Shown here one piece after another: positions 34,629 to 45,082 of a stretch of 64,000 bases of DNA (positions are counted from its first letter, which is position 1; every line of letters begins with the position of its first letter). Source of the DNA: Saururus chinensis. Lineage: Eukaryota > Streptophyta > Magnoliopsida > Piperales > Saururaceae. The stretch lies in contig CP141145.1 of NCBI GenBank assembly GCA_035235625.1, forward strand, positions 3,472,001 to 3,536,000, read 5' to 3'. Under the pieces are notes generated by a model. It saw only the letters and a program-made list of their open reading frames with translations, ran no database searches and was not told the origin of the DNA. The translations under genes and the position numbers were made by a program.

Positions 34629-35264
34629 TACTTTGCTAAACTGTTATTATTAATGTCTTTTATGCTCCTCACCCCAAACCTTCTTCCTTAATCCGCCGAC
34701 AAATATGCCTCCAATTAATCTTGTGGTAACCTGAATCAATGGAATTACTCTTCCATATAAATCTAGCAAGCAAACTTTCAATTTTCTCATAAGCACTTTT
34801 TGAAAGCTTGAAACAAGACATCCAAAACAGATTGAGACCCCCAATAAGAGTCTTGATCAACTCCAATCTCCTTTGCAAGAAAGAAGGATAGATTTCCACC
34901 CTCTATTGGCTTAACTATGCAATGAAACATAGACTTACATGCAATATAAGTAATTCTTTTAGAAGATAAGGGATTACCAAGGTAACGAATTGGGAGAGAA
35001 CATATTTGGAAGCCAAAAATATTGTTGATTTTATCATTCTGTTGACATTTAGCTGAGAATAATCTATTGCTTTTCAAAATATTAGCTTGAAGACCTGAGA
35101 AGCTTGCAAACTGATCAAGAGTTTTCTTCATACTCAGAGCTAAAGATGTGGATTCCTTAGAAAATAAGAGGACATCATCTGGAAAAAGCAAATGGGAGAC
35201 CTGTGGTGCTCCTTGAAAATGTTGAACTTCAATGAGACATGTACTGCATTTTTGTTCAAGCAAG
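34629..35264 (-). pseudogene. LINE copy 1 reverse transcriptase, catalytic box to thumb
   Basis: Starting at 35264, the frame reads 'LLEQKC', then 'APQVSHLLFPDDVLLFSKES' with the (F)xDD catalytic box, 'NILKSNRLFSAKC', 'LPIRYLGNPLSSKRI', and 'ARFIWKSNSI' with 'INWRHICRRIKEEGLG'. This is the C-terminal part of a plant LINE RT. The last two blocks lie in a second frame from 34899. The upstream part is separated by the CACTA-like element. Confidence 0.9.
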
Positions 35265-35984
35265 CACTACAACAAAATATAGTATTAGCAATGCATTTAT
35301 TAGCAATGCAATGCTAAGCGTTGCTAAAAATAATTACTTGCGACAAATGAAAAAGCGTCACAAAAAAATAAACTATTAGTGATACATTTTTTTATGCGTT
35401 GCTAATAATCATATATTAGCAATGCTTTATTATAAGCATCACTAATAGGGTCCTCTATTTGTGATGCCTTACACAAACGTCGCTAAAATATATATATATT
35501 TTAAATAAAAAAGAAAAAGAACATAACTATTAGCCACGCTTTTTTTAAGCGTCGCTAATGACTTTCACAATAGCGACACTTATTCGAAAGCGTTAATAAT
35601 AGTGTTACTATTAGCGACGCTTAAAGAAGCATCAAAAATAGTTATGCTGTAAAAATAAAAAAAATAAAAATTTTGAATTATTTGCGATTCTTTTAAAAAA
35701 GAGTTGGAAATACCATTTCTAATAGAGACACTTGTTGACAAGCGTCGCTAATAGATTTATTAATTAATTTTATTTAATAAGTATTAAAAAAATATAATAA
35801 ACTTCCTAAATATAATATATTTTACTTAATATTTACATTTGTATATATAATAAATACATATAAAATTTTAAATAAAAAGTAGTGTTATTAATATATTTAA
35901 CTTTCATTATTTATATATAATATATTTTATTTTTTAAATTTTCTTATTAAATTTAAAATATAATTTATAATAAAAGAGTGAGTG

Positions 35985-38900
35985 AAGAGAGTGCATGGAG
36001 AGAGAAAGGAGAGAGTGAGAGTGAGGAGAGATTGACAGTGAGGAGAGAGAGGGATTTAAGAGAGAGAGCAGAGAGAGGGGGGAGGTGAGATAGAGGGAGG
36101 AGGAGAGAGAGGGAGGAGAGAGAAAGTGGAGAGAGAGTAGAGTGAGAGGGGGTGGTGAGAGCGAGGTGAGAGAGAGAGAAAGGGAAGAGTGAGATGGGGG
36201 AGAGAGGGTGAGGAGAGAGAGGGAAGAGAGAGAGAGGTGGGAGTAGAGAGACAGTGAGGAGAGAGAGAGAGAGGAGAGAGGGGGTAGAGAGATGGGTGAG
36301 GAGAGAGAGGAAAATATTTTATTTTATTTTTTATATTTTATATTTAAAATTAATTAAAAAATATATAAAAATATATATTTTATACCCTTAGTATTAGCAA
36401 TGTATATGCCTATATGTCGCTAATATATTTTAATTTATATATGTTTAAATTAATTTTTAAATAGAAAATATTAAATAGAGAGGATATAGAGAGAGGGGGA
36501 GCGAGGGAGGGAGAGAGAGGGAGGAGAGAGAGAGGATATAGAAAGAGGGAGGAGAGTGGGAGGGAGAGAGAGGGAGGAGAGAGAGGGAAGAGAGACTGAG
36601 GAGAGTGGAGATGAGGGAGAGAGGGAGGAGAGAGAGAGGAGATCAAGGAGAGGAGGAGAGAGAGGAAAATTTTTATTTTATTTTATTTTATATTTTTTAT
36701 TTAAAAATTTATTAAAAAATAAATAAATAAAAATATTTTAGAGACATATATGCTTATATGTAGCTAATACATTTTAATTTATTTATATATTAATTAATTT
36801 TTAAATAAAAAATACAAAATAGAGAAGATACAGTGAGAGGGGGAGAGAGAGACGAGAGGGAGGGAGGAGAGAGAGAGGCGAGAGAGAGAGTGAAGAGAGA
36901 AGATAAGGGAAAAGGGAGGAGGGAGAGAGGAGAAAGAGATAGGGAGGAGAGAGAGAGGAGAGGGTAGAAAGTAAGGGGTGATGAGAGAGAGAAAAAATAT
37001 TTTATTTTATTTCATATTTTTTATTTAAAATTAATTAAAAAATATATAAATAAAAATATATTAATTACATATAAAACTATACGTCACTAATACCTCAGAG
37101 TATTAGCAATGTATAGACATATACATAGCTAATACTCAATATCGATGTTTATGCTTATATGTCGCAATACATTATAATTTATGTATAATTTTAATTAATT
37201 CTTAAATATACTATATAAAATAGAGAGGATATAGAGAGAGGGGGAGAGAGAGAGAGAGAGAGAAGAGAGAGAGGGAGGAGAGAGGAGAGAGAGGGGGAGA
37301 GAGAGCGTGGAGAGACGAGATCACGTTGAGAGGGAGGAGAGAGAGGAGAGAGCAAGAGAGGAGAGGGAGAGAGGGTAGAGAGAGGACTATATGTCGGTAA
37401 TACCACAGAGCATTAGTGACATATAGGCATATACGTCGCTAACATGTATTAGCCACGTATATGCTTATATGTTGCTAATATATTTAAATTTATTTACATT
37501 TTAATTAATTTTTAAATAGAAAATATAAAATTGAGATGATATAGAGAGAGGGGGAGAGAGGGAGGGAGAGAGAGGGAGAGAGAGGGAGGAGAGTGAGAGG
37601 AGAGAGAGAGCTGAGAGAGAGTGGAGAGAGGGTAGAGAGAGGAAAAGAATTATTTTATTTTATTTTATATTTAAAAATTATTTAAAAAAATAAATAAAAA
37701 CGTACTAGTTATGTGTAGGACTATATGTCGCTAATACTCTGGACTATATGTGGTTAATACCTCAGAGTATTAGCGACATATAGGCATATATGTTGCTAAT
37801 ACATTTAGCCACGTATATGCTTATATGTCGCTATTATATTTTAATTTATTTATATTTTAATTAATTTTTAAATAGAAAATATAAAATAAAGATGATATAG
37901 AGAGAGGGGGGGAGAGGGAGGAGAGAGGGAGGAGATTGAGAGAGGAGAGGGAGAGAGAGTAGAGAGGGGTGATGAATGAGAAGAAAAAAATTTATTTTAT
38001 TTTATTTTATATTTTTTTATTTTAAAATTAATTAAAATATAAATAAATTAAAATGTATTAGTCACGTATAGGACTATACATCGCTAATACCTCATAATAT
38101 TAGCAACGTATAGGCATATATATTGCTAATACCCTTAGTATTAGTGACATATATGCATATACATTGGTAATATATTTTAATTTATTTATATTTTAATTAA
38201 TTTTTAAATAAAAATATAAAATAGAGAGGATATAGAGAGGGGGGACCGAGGGAGGGAGAGAGAGGGAGGGAGGGAGAGGGAGGAGAGAGAGAGGATATAG
38301 AGAGATGGAGGAGAGAGGGAGGGCGAGAGAGAGGAGAGAGCGAGAGTGGAGAGAGAAGATCAGGGAGAGAGGGAGGAGAGAGGTAGAGAGAGGCGTGATG
38401 AGAGAGAAGGAAAATTTTTATTTTATTTAAAAATTAATTAAAAAATAAATAAAAATATATTAGTGATGTATAAGCATATGTGTAATACCTTAGAGTATTA
38501 GTGCCATATCTACATATAAGTCGCTAATTCCTTTGAGTGTTAACGACATATAGATATATAAGTCGTTAACACCCTTAGTATTAGCGATACAGTCATATGT
38601 GTCGCTAATATGTTTTAATTTATTTATGTTTGAATTAATTTTTCAATAGAAAATATAAAATAAAGAGGAGAGAGGGAGAGAGAGGGAGGTAGAGAGAGAG
38701 GGAGAGATGGAGGGAGGGAGGGAGAGAGAAGAGAGAGAGAGAGGAGAGAGAGTGGAGAGAGGAGATCATGGAGAGAGGGAGGAGAGATAGAGAGGAGAGA
38801 GAGGAGAGAAGGGAGAGAGAGAGGAGTGAGTAGACAGAAAGGGGGAGAGAGAGGAGAGAGGGGAGAGATATGGAAGAGAGAGGAGAGAGGAAAGAGGAGA

Positions 38901-39090
38901 GAGGAGAAGATATAGAAAGTGGGAGGAGAGAGAGGTAGGAAAGAGTGAGGGTAGAGAGGGAGGGTGAGGGTAGAGAGAGAAGGTGAGGAGAGAGAGTTAG
39001 GGAAGAGAGAGAGAGAGAAAGAGGGTGAGGAGAGAGAGAAGGTGAAAGAGAGAGAATAAGAGGGAAGAGAGAGGGTGCAGAGAATAATAT
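35985..39090. repeat. Eight-module tandem array of GA tracts and TTAGCGAC pairs
   Basis: Each module holds a 90-440 bp GA tract, a 'ttttatatttaaaattaattaaaaa' type AT strip and one to three opposed 'attagcgacatat...atatgtcgctaat' pairs. Frames open through the GA tracts are repeat artefacts. Confidence 0.8.
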
Positions 39091-39294
39091 TTTTTAAAAA
39101 ATTTTCAGATATTTAGTGATGGTCAAAAGAGCTCGTTGCTACTATTACTTGTATTAGCGACGCTGCATTTTTTTTGTCGCTAAGGTATTTACAATTTGCG
39201 ACATTTATTTTCTAGCGTCGCAAATGAAGTTAATTGCAAGGTTTCCCAGCATCATAAATGAAAAGTTTTTTGCAATACTTCATTTTAGCGTTGC

Positions 39295-39930
39295 TATACA
39301 TTTTACGCAGGCAAAAATTCGCCCAAGTGCAAAACTTCGCGCTCAAGCGAATTTTTTCCCGTGCCTTTATATACCACACCTCCGACGAGATTGCAGAACC
39401 AAGCAGGGATGGAAAAGGCATCGCTTTGGGTATGAGGATGATGATGCGTTCGGCGTCTCCGACAGCCAAACCAGTCGCCATGTGTGGTTGTCCAGCGGCC
39501 CGTGCGTTGTCCCTAGCCACCTGTGCTTGGTCGCCTGTCCGTGCATGCTTGCCTATATATCTTTGATGACTGGATGTGTGGGGAGTTCAATCCTCCAACC
39601 ATTGTCTGCTGTCGTCTCGTCGATGTCGCCGGACGTTGATGCTTGTAATAGGGGCCAGGGGCTGGATTTGGAACCTCTGTAGACGGGCATAACTTTTTCC
39701 GTCCCCTTGGGCTGTTTGGTTGGCTGACGGGGCTAGATGGTCTGAGACCTCTCGCCGCGGCAAGAGGTTGAAGACGGACCCGCACAGGCGGGTCGTCTCA
39801 GACCTATCTGCTCAGGTCTGCCTAGACCGGCTCGCGTGGGTCATTATTGACCGGCGCCTCGGGTCGCTTCTAACCTGGGCCGCACGCGGGTCAAGTTTAA
39901 TCCTGGCCCAAACCAGGTAGTTAAAAAATT
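39295..39930 (-). other. GC-rich module with TATA-like box inside CACTA-like element 2
   Basis: A GC-rich island with mixed composition lies between the GA arrays and the terminal repeats, the same place as in element 1 but reversed. On the minus strand it leads into TATATAAA (39366-39373) and an imperfect inverted pair of 'gggaaaaaattcgc' and 'gggcgaatttttgcc' (39305-39360). The 152-codon plus-strand frame at 39224-39682 has no recognised domain. It might be a captured gene piece; function unknown. Confidence 0.5.
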
Positions 39931-40484
39931 TTCTTTACCCCGTATTTTTCTTTTTTTATTTAATTTTTTTAGCGAAGCTCTACAATATATTTTTTTATGA
40001 TATTGGTGATGAACTAATCAAGTGTCGCTAATAGTGTTAAATTATAATTTTATTTATAAATAAATTTTTATAATATTTTTTAAAATAATTATACCAATTA
40101 GCGACGCTTTAGAAAATGTCACTAATAGTACCGTATTAGCGATGTTTACTAACAAGGGTCGCTAATAATTATATATTTAATTTATTTTAAAAAAATTATA
40201 TTTAAAAAAATTAATTTTTTTATTAGCGATGCTTTATAAACATCGTAAATACTATAATATTGGTGATGCTTAATAAAAAAACATCATAAATATTGTACTA
40301 ATAGCGATGCTTTATAAATGTCGCTAATACTAGCTTTTAGCTGCGTTTGAATTAAGTGTCGCTAATATGCAATAGCGAGGCAGTTTTATCAATGCATTTA
40401 GTAAAGCTTTATATGCACCATTAATGACTATTAGCAATGCTTACAGTATCCATACACAAAGTAAATAAAAAAGGAGAGAGTAGA

Positions 40485-40824
40485 CTATCACCGTGTAGCG
40501 AAGTGGATTATCAGTGACAAGTGCTAGGGTTCACACACGTGTAGAAGTGATGTATACTAAGTGTGTATGCATTTTAGGAACTGCCCACAGTGTTGCACAC
40601 ATTGTATGCAGGTGTTGCGGGGAAGGCCCATAAAGTTTCACAACATGTGTACACAATGCACAACGTTACGGGCCTTCCCTGCAATGCCTGCATACAAGGT
40701 GTGCAACACTATGGGTAGTTCCTATAATGCACACACGCACACACACACTTAGTATACAACACTTCTACACGTGTATGCACCCCAGCACTTGTCACCGATA
40801 GTCCGCTTCACTACCCCGTGACAG
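40485..40824. mobile_element. 340-bp foldback (MITE-like) element in the LINE
   Basis: The left 160 bp (ctatcaccgtgtagcgaag..., 'agtgacaagtgct', 'acacgtgtagaagtg', 'actaagtgtgt', 'tgtatgcagg', 'ggggaaggccc') recur inverted in the right half, ending 'cactaccccgtgacag'. The spacer is only about 15-20 bp, so one strand could fold into a single long hairpin. It separates 'GIRVG' from 'LSPFLF' of the LINE RT. No obvious target duplication remains, and the family is unknown. Confidence 0.75.
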
Positions 40825-40848
40825 CACCCCACCCGGATACCACACTGG

Positions 40849-41667
40849 CTTGTGAAATATCCAGAATTAGACCCATTTATCATGACACTAAAAGATGCTG
40901 AACATATACATTCCTTCACCCAATTCTGCCAAAAGGGGTCAAACCCAAGTGAAGAGAGAACATTGATAATATAGTCCCATTTGATCTTGTCATAGGCTTT
41001 CCAAAGATCCAATTTAATGAAAAAAAAAATTTCTCCTCCTATGTGGTTCATATTACACACGAGCTTAACTAATCTTTAACAAAAGACAATTGATTATGAC
41101 TCACCAAATCCGAAAGCACCATTGATAATCTATTTGCCAAAATTTTAGTAATCACCTTGTAAACATAGTTGCTTGGAGAAATAGGACAAAAATCCTCAAA
41201 CATTTGGGTGTTAGATTTCTTCGGGATAAGAGTAAGAAATGTATAATTGATTGCCTTGAGAATGTTACCTCTCACAACGAAGTCTCTAATTGCATCAACA
41301 AAATTGGAGCCAACAATGTTCTAGAAGGATGTGAAGAATTCCTTAAGAAAACAAACATAACTCCCCGAATCTCTTCCATGTCAACACTACTGGACAAGAA
41401 TTCTGCTTGAGTAACAATTGATTTTTTATGAAAAGGAATGTTCATCTGAGTTTGCAAGTTGGAAGGGGTGAACAAGGATTTGAAGAAATTCTCTGCTTCC
41501 TTCCCAATGTCCTCCGGGTTGTTAATTCTGTTTCCTTCACCATCAATAATATCATGAATAGTATTAACCACACTATAAGAAGTCATAGTAGCATGGAAAA
41601 ACTTGGTACACTTATCACCATCTCTCAGCCAATTTACCCTAGACTTTTGCTTATAAAAGCTCTCCAA
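40849..41667 (-). pseudogene. LINE copy 1 reverse transcriptase, N-terminal half
   Basis: The frame at 41272-41667 starts 'FYKQKSRVNWLRDGDKCTKF', the conserved entry to the LINE RT region. After a frame change, 41069-41275 reads 'INYTFLTLIPKKSNTQMFED' and 'FCPISPSNYVYKVITKILAN'. A further break leads to 40849-41060 with 'IKLDLWKAYDKIKWDYI' (motif A Asp) and 'NGSNSGYFTSQCGIRVG'. Here the foldback element cuts in. Confidence 0.9.
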
Positions 41668-41749
41668 ATTCTTCCCTTCTTAAATAACCTTCAATGTGCC
41701 GTTCTTCTCTTCTAAACAAAGAACCTCATCAAGAGGATCGACTTGAAGG

Positions 41750-42574
41750 CATGCTTGGATATCATGGAGCTGTAGAGTAGCCTGCTGGTGTCACTCTACA
41801 TAACTCCCTTTAGAGAACCATCACTTAACCACATCAAATAAAACTTAAATGGCTTTGGGCCTTGAAGAAACCAGTGCATCATATTAAAAATAATAGGGCA
41901 ATGATCAGAAATTCTTGGGAGAGGACAAATAAGATTACATTGGGGATATAAAATCATTCATTCCGAATTAGCAAAACCCCAATCGAGACGGGTCATGATA
42001 AAGCTAAAAGGGTCTTGATTATTTTTCCAAGTGAAGGCCAAAGGGCAAGGAATTTCGTGCAAGCATGAGTTAGAAATACATTCATTAAAATTTTTAAGCT
42101 TCCATCTTGGAGGAGTAGCACACCCCAATCTTTCTTTATTCTGCCAAATAGCATTAAAGTCACCAAGAAGTATCCACAACCCTTCCATTTGAGTGTGGAT
42201 TGCATAGATTTTTCTCCATAAATTATTCCTGTCAGAAGTAGAATTAGATCCATAGTAGTGAAGAAAAATGGTTGACCGGATCCAATGGGTGCAGCATGAC
42301 CGTGGATAAACTGAGCCCCCTCCTGAAGCATTTAAACACTAAGTGCATTAGGGTTCCATAACACAATAATGCGACCTAAGCTATTGGTTGCCAAATTATT
42401 CAAATAACTCCAACCTCTGATAGTATTACTTTTAACTTGGTCAAACTGCTGAGCCATTATTTTTGTTTCATAAAGACTAATCAAACAAATATTGTGAGTG
42501 CGCACCAAATCTTGTACAACAGTCCTCTTTGCCCCGTGTCGTAGATCACAGGTATTCCAGCTGCAAAGCGACAT
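41750..42574 (-). pseudogene. LINE copy 1 endonuclease remnant
   Basis: It opens 'MSLCSWNTCDLRHGAKRT' (WN.R.L start) with 'ISLYETKI' (catalytic Glu) at 42332-42574. After a frame break and a stop it continues at 41958-42188 with 'WILLGDFNAIWQ' (GDFN box). About 440 bp of it (41797-42240) is duplicated at 34168-34628. Non-functional. Confidence 0.88.
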
Positions 42575-42601
42575 ATTAATTCTCCCTAGCTTCCGCTTTG
42601 G

Positions 42602-43514
42602 CTACACCCTTTTTCGTACAGATATAGCGTTAGAAGAGGGATAGCTTTCTTCTTGAGAACAATTAAACTCATAAAGAGCATCAAACGAATTATTAAGAAA
42701 CTTAGGGCTTGTAGAAGCTATGGTGACCAAAGGTTTCAAACCTCTTTTTCCCGGTGATGACCAATCATGCTCCTGCTGACATTGGGTTGTCTCTACGACT
42801 GTTCCTGAACAAGGAATAGATGGAGAGAAGAGAGGACTGCCGGCAGCATCTGTATGGTTTTTTTCATGTGCAGTAGGAGGTCTGGTTTCTTTTGGACATT
42901 GTGAATTTCCCTGGCCCACATCATGAAGGCGCAAAGAAGGAGAGGGGGATCGAATTTGGCCTGTTGCGGGGACTACTTGTTGACGGTGGTTACTGGCTGG
43001 TTGCTTTGCAAGCACCATGATAATTGATAGGTTCCTTTTGTCTATTAGAACTTCCCTAGCCCACCACCTCAAAGGGCATTGGAGAGACATGGCCCACCTT
43101 CCAAGCCGTAGAGAAGGGGATTGAGATTGTGCTGATCCCTCACCACTTGATCTTATTGGCGCAGGAAATATGTTGGGTATAGGGGTTATAACGGCCTCTT
43201 CAGAGTCCATGCCAACCATATTTTCCTAGAATAGAAGGACTCTTATTCTCAGTGTCGGTTTGAATTGGTAAGGCCGCCTCTCTCTCATGCGGAAGATTCA
43301 CCTCCCTCAAAATAGGATCAACATTGACTCCCAGAAGAGGCCTATGGGCCACACTTTCCTCAACCGCCATCCCTTCCACTGGATGTGCATTCGCCAAGGC
43401 TGAAGCTCCAACCTGAGTTTTTTGAATGGGAACAACTTTTCGCTATTCTTCCCACATACTAGTGGAAGGCAATATTAACACGGATGATAGATCATGGATA
43501 CGGTTACTCATTGA
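42602..43514 (-). pseudogene. LINE copy 1 ORF1-like remnant
   Basis: The minus strand from a possible start at 43511 reads 'MSNRIHDLSSVLILPSTS', then 43200-43397 'ALANAHPVEGMAVEES' region, and 42602-43219 continues in another frame as a hydrophilic Pro/Ser/Gln-rich protein ending 'SSNAISVRKRV', 28 bp before the endonuclease frame. Its place directly upstream of ORF2 suggests the C-terminal part of a plant LINE ORF1. No zinc knuckle is seen in this part. At least one frameshift. Confidence 0.6.
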
Positions 43515-43550
43515 TGATACATATAAAAAAATATTATAACTAATAATATA

Positions 43551-44452
43551 TTATTATAATACTTTATTTAGAGCATAAGTAGACAATAGAAGGTTGTATC
43601 AACTAATGGAGTGCTCTAAAATTAGTTCATATTATAACCATATACTTTACTTTCACTGTCCTCTACAAACTATTATTCCCTTCGTCTTATATTAAGTGTT
43701 GTAAAATTAGCTTATTTTAGAATTAAATAAGATATTTAATATAAGTCACATAAATATTAGGGAGAAAATCATATGTTAGATGTTTAAGTAAATGCATAAT
43801 TGTCGAATACTATATTTAAAAAAATAATTATGTAAATTATATAGACCCATCTATTTTGATCTCATAAAATTTTATGAAATTTTTTTTTAATATAATGAGA
43901 ACATCGTCATCTTTAAACCTTCGAAGAGGTTGAATTTGAAATATATTTTTGTTTTGAAGAAAAAAATTAAATTTTTTTTTAAAAAAATTAATTTTTATTA
44001 TAATACTTTATTTAGAGTATAATTAGACAATAAAAACCTATATGAACTAATAAAGTACTCTAAAATTAGTTCATTTTATAACCATACACTTTACTTTCAC
44101 TGTCCTCTACAAACTATTATTCTCTCCGTCTTATATTAAGTGCTATAAAATTAACTTATTTTGAAACTAAATAAGATATTTAATATAAGTCACATGAATA
44201 TTAGGGAGAAACTCATATGTTAGATGTTTAAGTAAATGCATAATTGTCAAGCACTATATTTAAAAAATAATAATTATGTAAATTATATAGACCCATCTAT
44301 TTTGATCTCATATAATTTTATAAAAATTCTTTTTAATATAATAAGAACATCGTCATCTATAAACCTTCGAAGAGGTTAAATTTGAAATATGTTTTTGCTT
44401 TTAAGGAAAAAAAATTTAATTTCTTTTCAAAAAAATTTAATTTTTATTATAA
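43551..44452. repeat. Tandem duplication with 444-bp period
   Basis: 43551-43994 and 43995-44452 are two head-to-tail copies, both starting 'ttattataatactttattt' and sharing 'cactgtcctctacaaactat' and 'acatcgtcatct'. They differ at scattered bases. AT-rich, no coding signal. Confidence 0.85.
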
Positions 44453-45082
44453 AAAATAATAAAATATTCGAATATCGATATGTATCAGTCATATCAATAC
44501 AATGTAGCTGATACATACCAAAGATACTTTTGGGGGGAGTATCGTATCGCTTGATATAGATACGGGTACATATTTACGGATATGGTTTTCCATGCGCATA
44601 CTACAACTCTTTGGGTGACATTTTCAAACAATAACTGGATGTCCTCCAACAGACCATAGTGTCGCATTGAGGATTTTATCACATTCCTCATTTGTTGAGG
44701 ATTTTATCACATTCTTCATTTGCAAAACGGAACAAAAAGAAAACTTAAGCAAGCAATTGCATCTCGAACTTTGTCGACCATAGCCTTGCAAGGGTGTCTC
44801 GAAGCCAAACATATGCTCGGCATTTCCCAAGCACATACAGAATGAGTCAATGCTGTCATCTCTTGGGATTTTTACTTCAGTTTGCCCAAGAAGCTCCAGG
44901 AAGTGGGGAATTGCAGCCGATGGAGGGGAGTGGAAGAAAAGGTTGGACCATGTCGTGGGGAGTGGAGGTTGAATTTCTGGGTTTTGGGTGGATTTAAGCT
45001 ATGCAAGGAAAATTTTCTAAATGATGAACAAGTAACGTAGATGCATGCTTCCCATTATTATTAAATGTTCAATAGATGCTGG
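44453..45082 (-). other. 3' flank of the terpene synthase with a possible unknown gene fragment
   Basis: A direct 28-bp duplication starting 'ttgaggattttatcacattc' occurs at 44667-44694 and 44695-44722. On the minus strand at 44624-44836 a short frame reads 'MCLGNAEHMFGFETPLQGYG', of ordinary composition but unknown family. AATAAT-like A/T-rich sequence at about 45055-45065 could serve as a weak poly(A) signal for the terpene synthase upstream. Confidence 0.35.

Larger units (their letters stand above)
35265..40442 (-). mobile_element. 5.2-kb CACTA-like element 2, inserted in the LINE
   Basis: The left border is exact: LINE sequence ends at 35264 and CACTACAACAAAATATAG begins. Subterminal TTAGCGAC/GTCGCTAA pairs fill 35280-35760 and 39110-40440. 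The interior repeats a module of about 400 bp with polypurine (GA-rich) tracts at about 35985-36310, 36475-36665, 36825-36990, 37210-37390, 37545-37645, 37895-37985, 38220-38410 and 38640-39085. Purines are on the plus strand, so relative to element 1 (15139-19726) this one is reversed. The terminal CACTA at 40442 is missing: about 45 bp equivalent to the outer end of element 1 are lost. No transposase is seen. Confidence 0.82.
34629..43514 (-). mobile_element. L1-type LINE (copy 1), split by two DNA transposons
   Basis: Order on the minus strand: ORF1 (42602-43514), endonuclease (41750-42574), RT (40849-41667), then a 340-bp foldback element (40485-40824), then 42 bp of RT (40443-40484, 'LSPFLFTLCMDT'), then a CACTA-like element (35265-40442), then the RT catalytic box and thumb (34629-35264). 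The RT therefore reads as one protein across both insertions. Stops and frame changes elsewhere mean it was probably already decayed. The 5' UTR is not seen, and the 3' end is replaced by a duplicated endonuclease segment. Confidence 0.9.

Noticed and set aside
44624..44836. A small gene encoding MCLGNAEHMFGFETP...
   Set aside because: Short, disrupted by the 28-bp duplication and of no recognised family. Kept only as a possible fragment.
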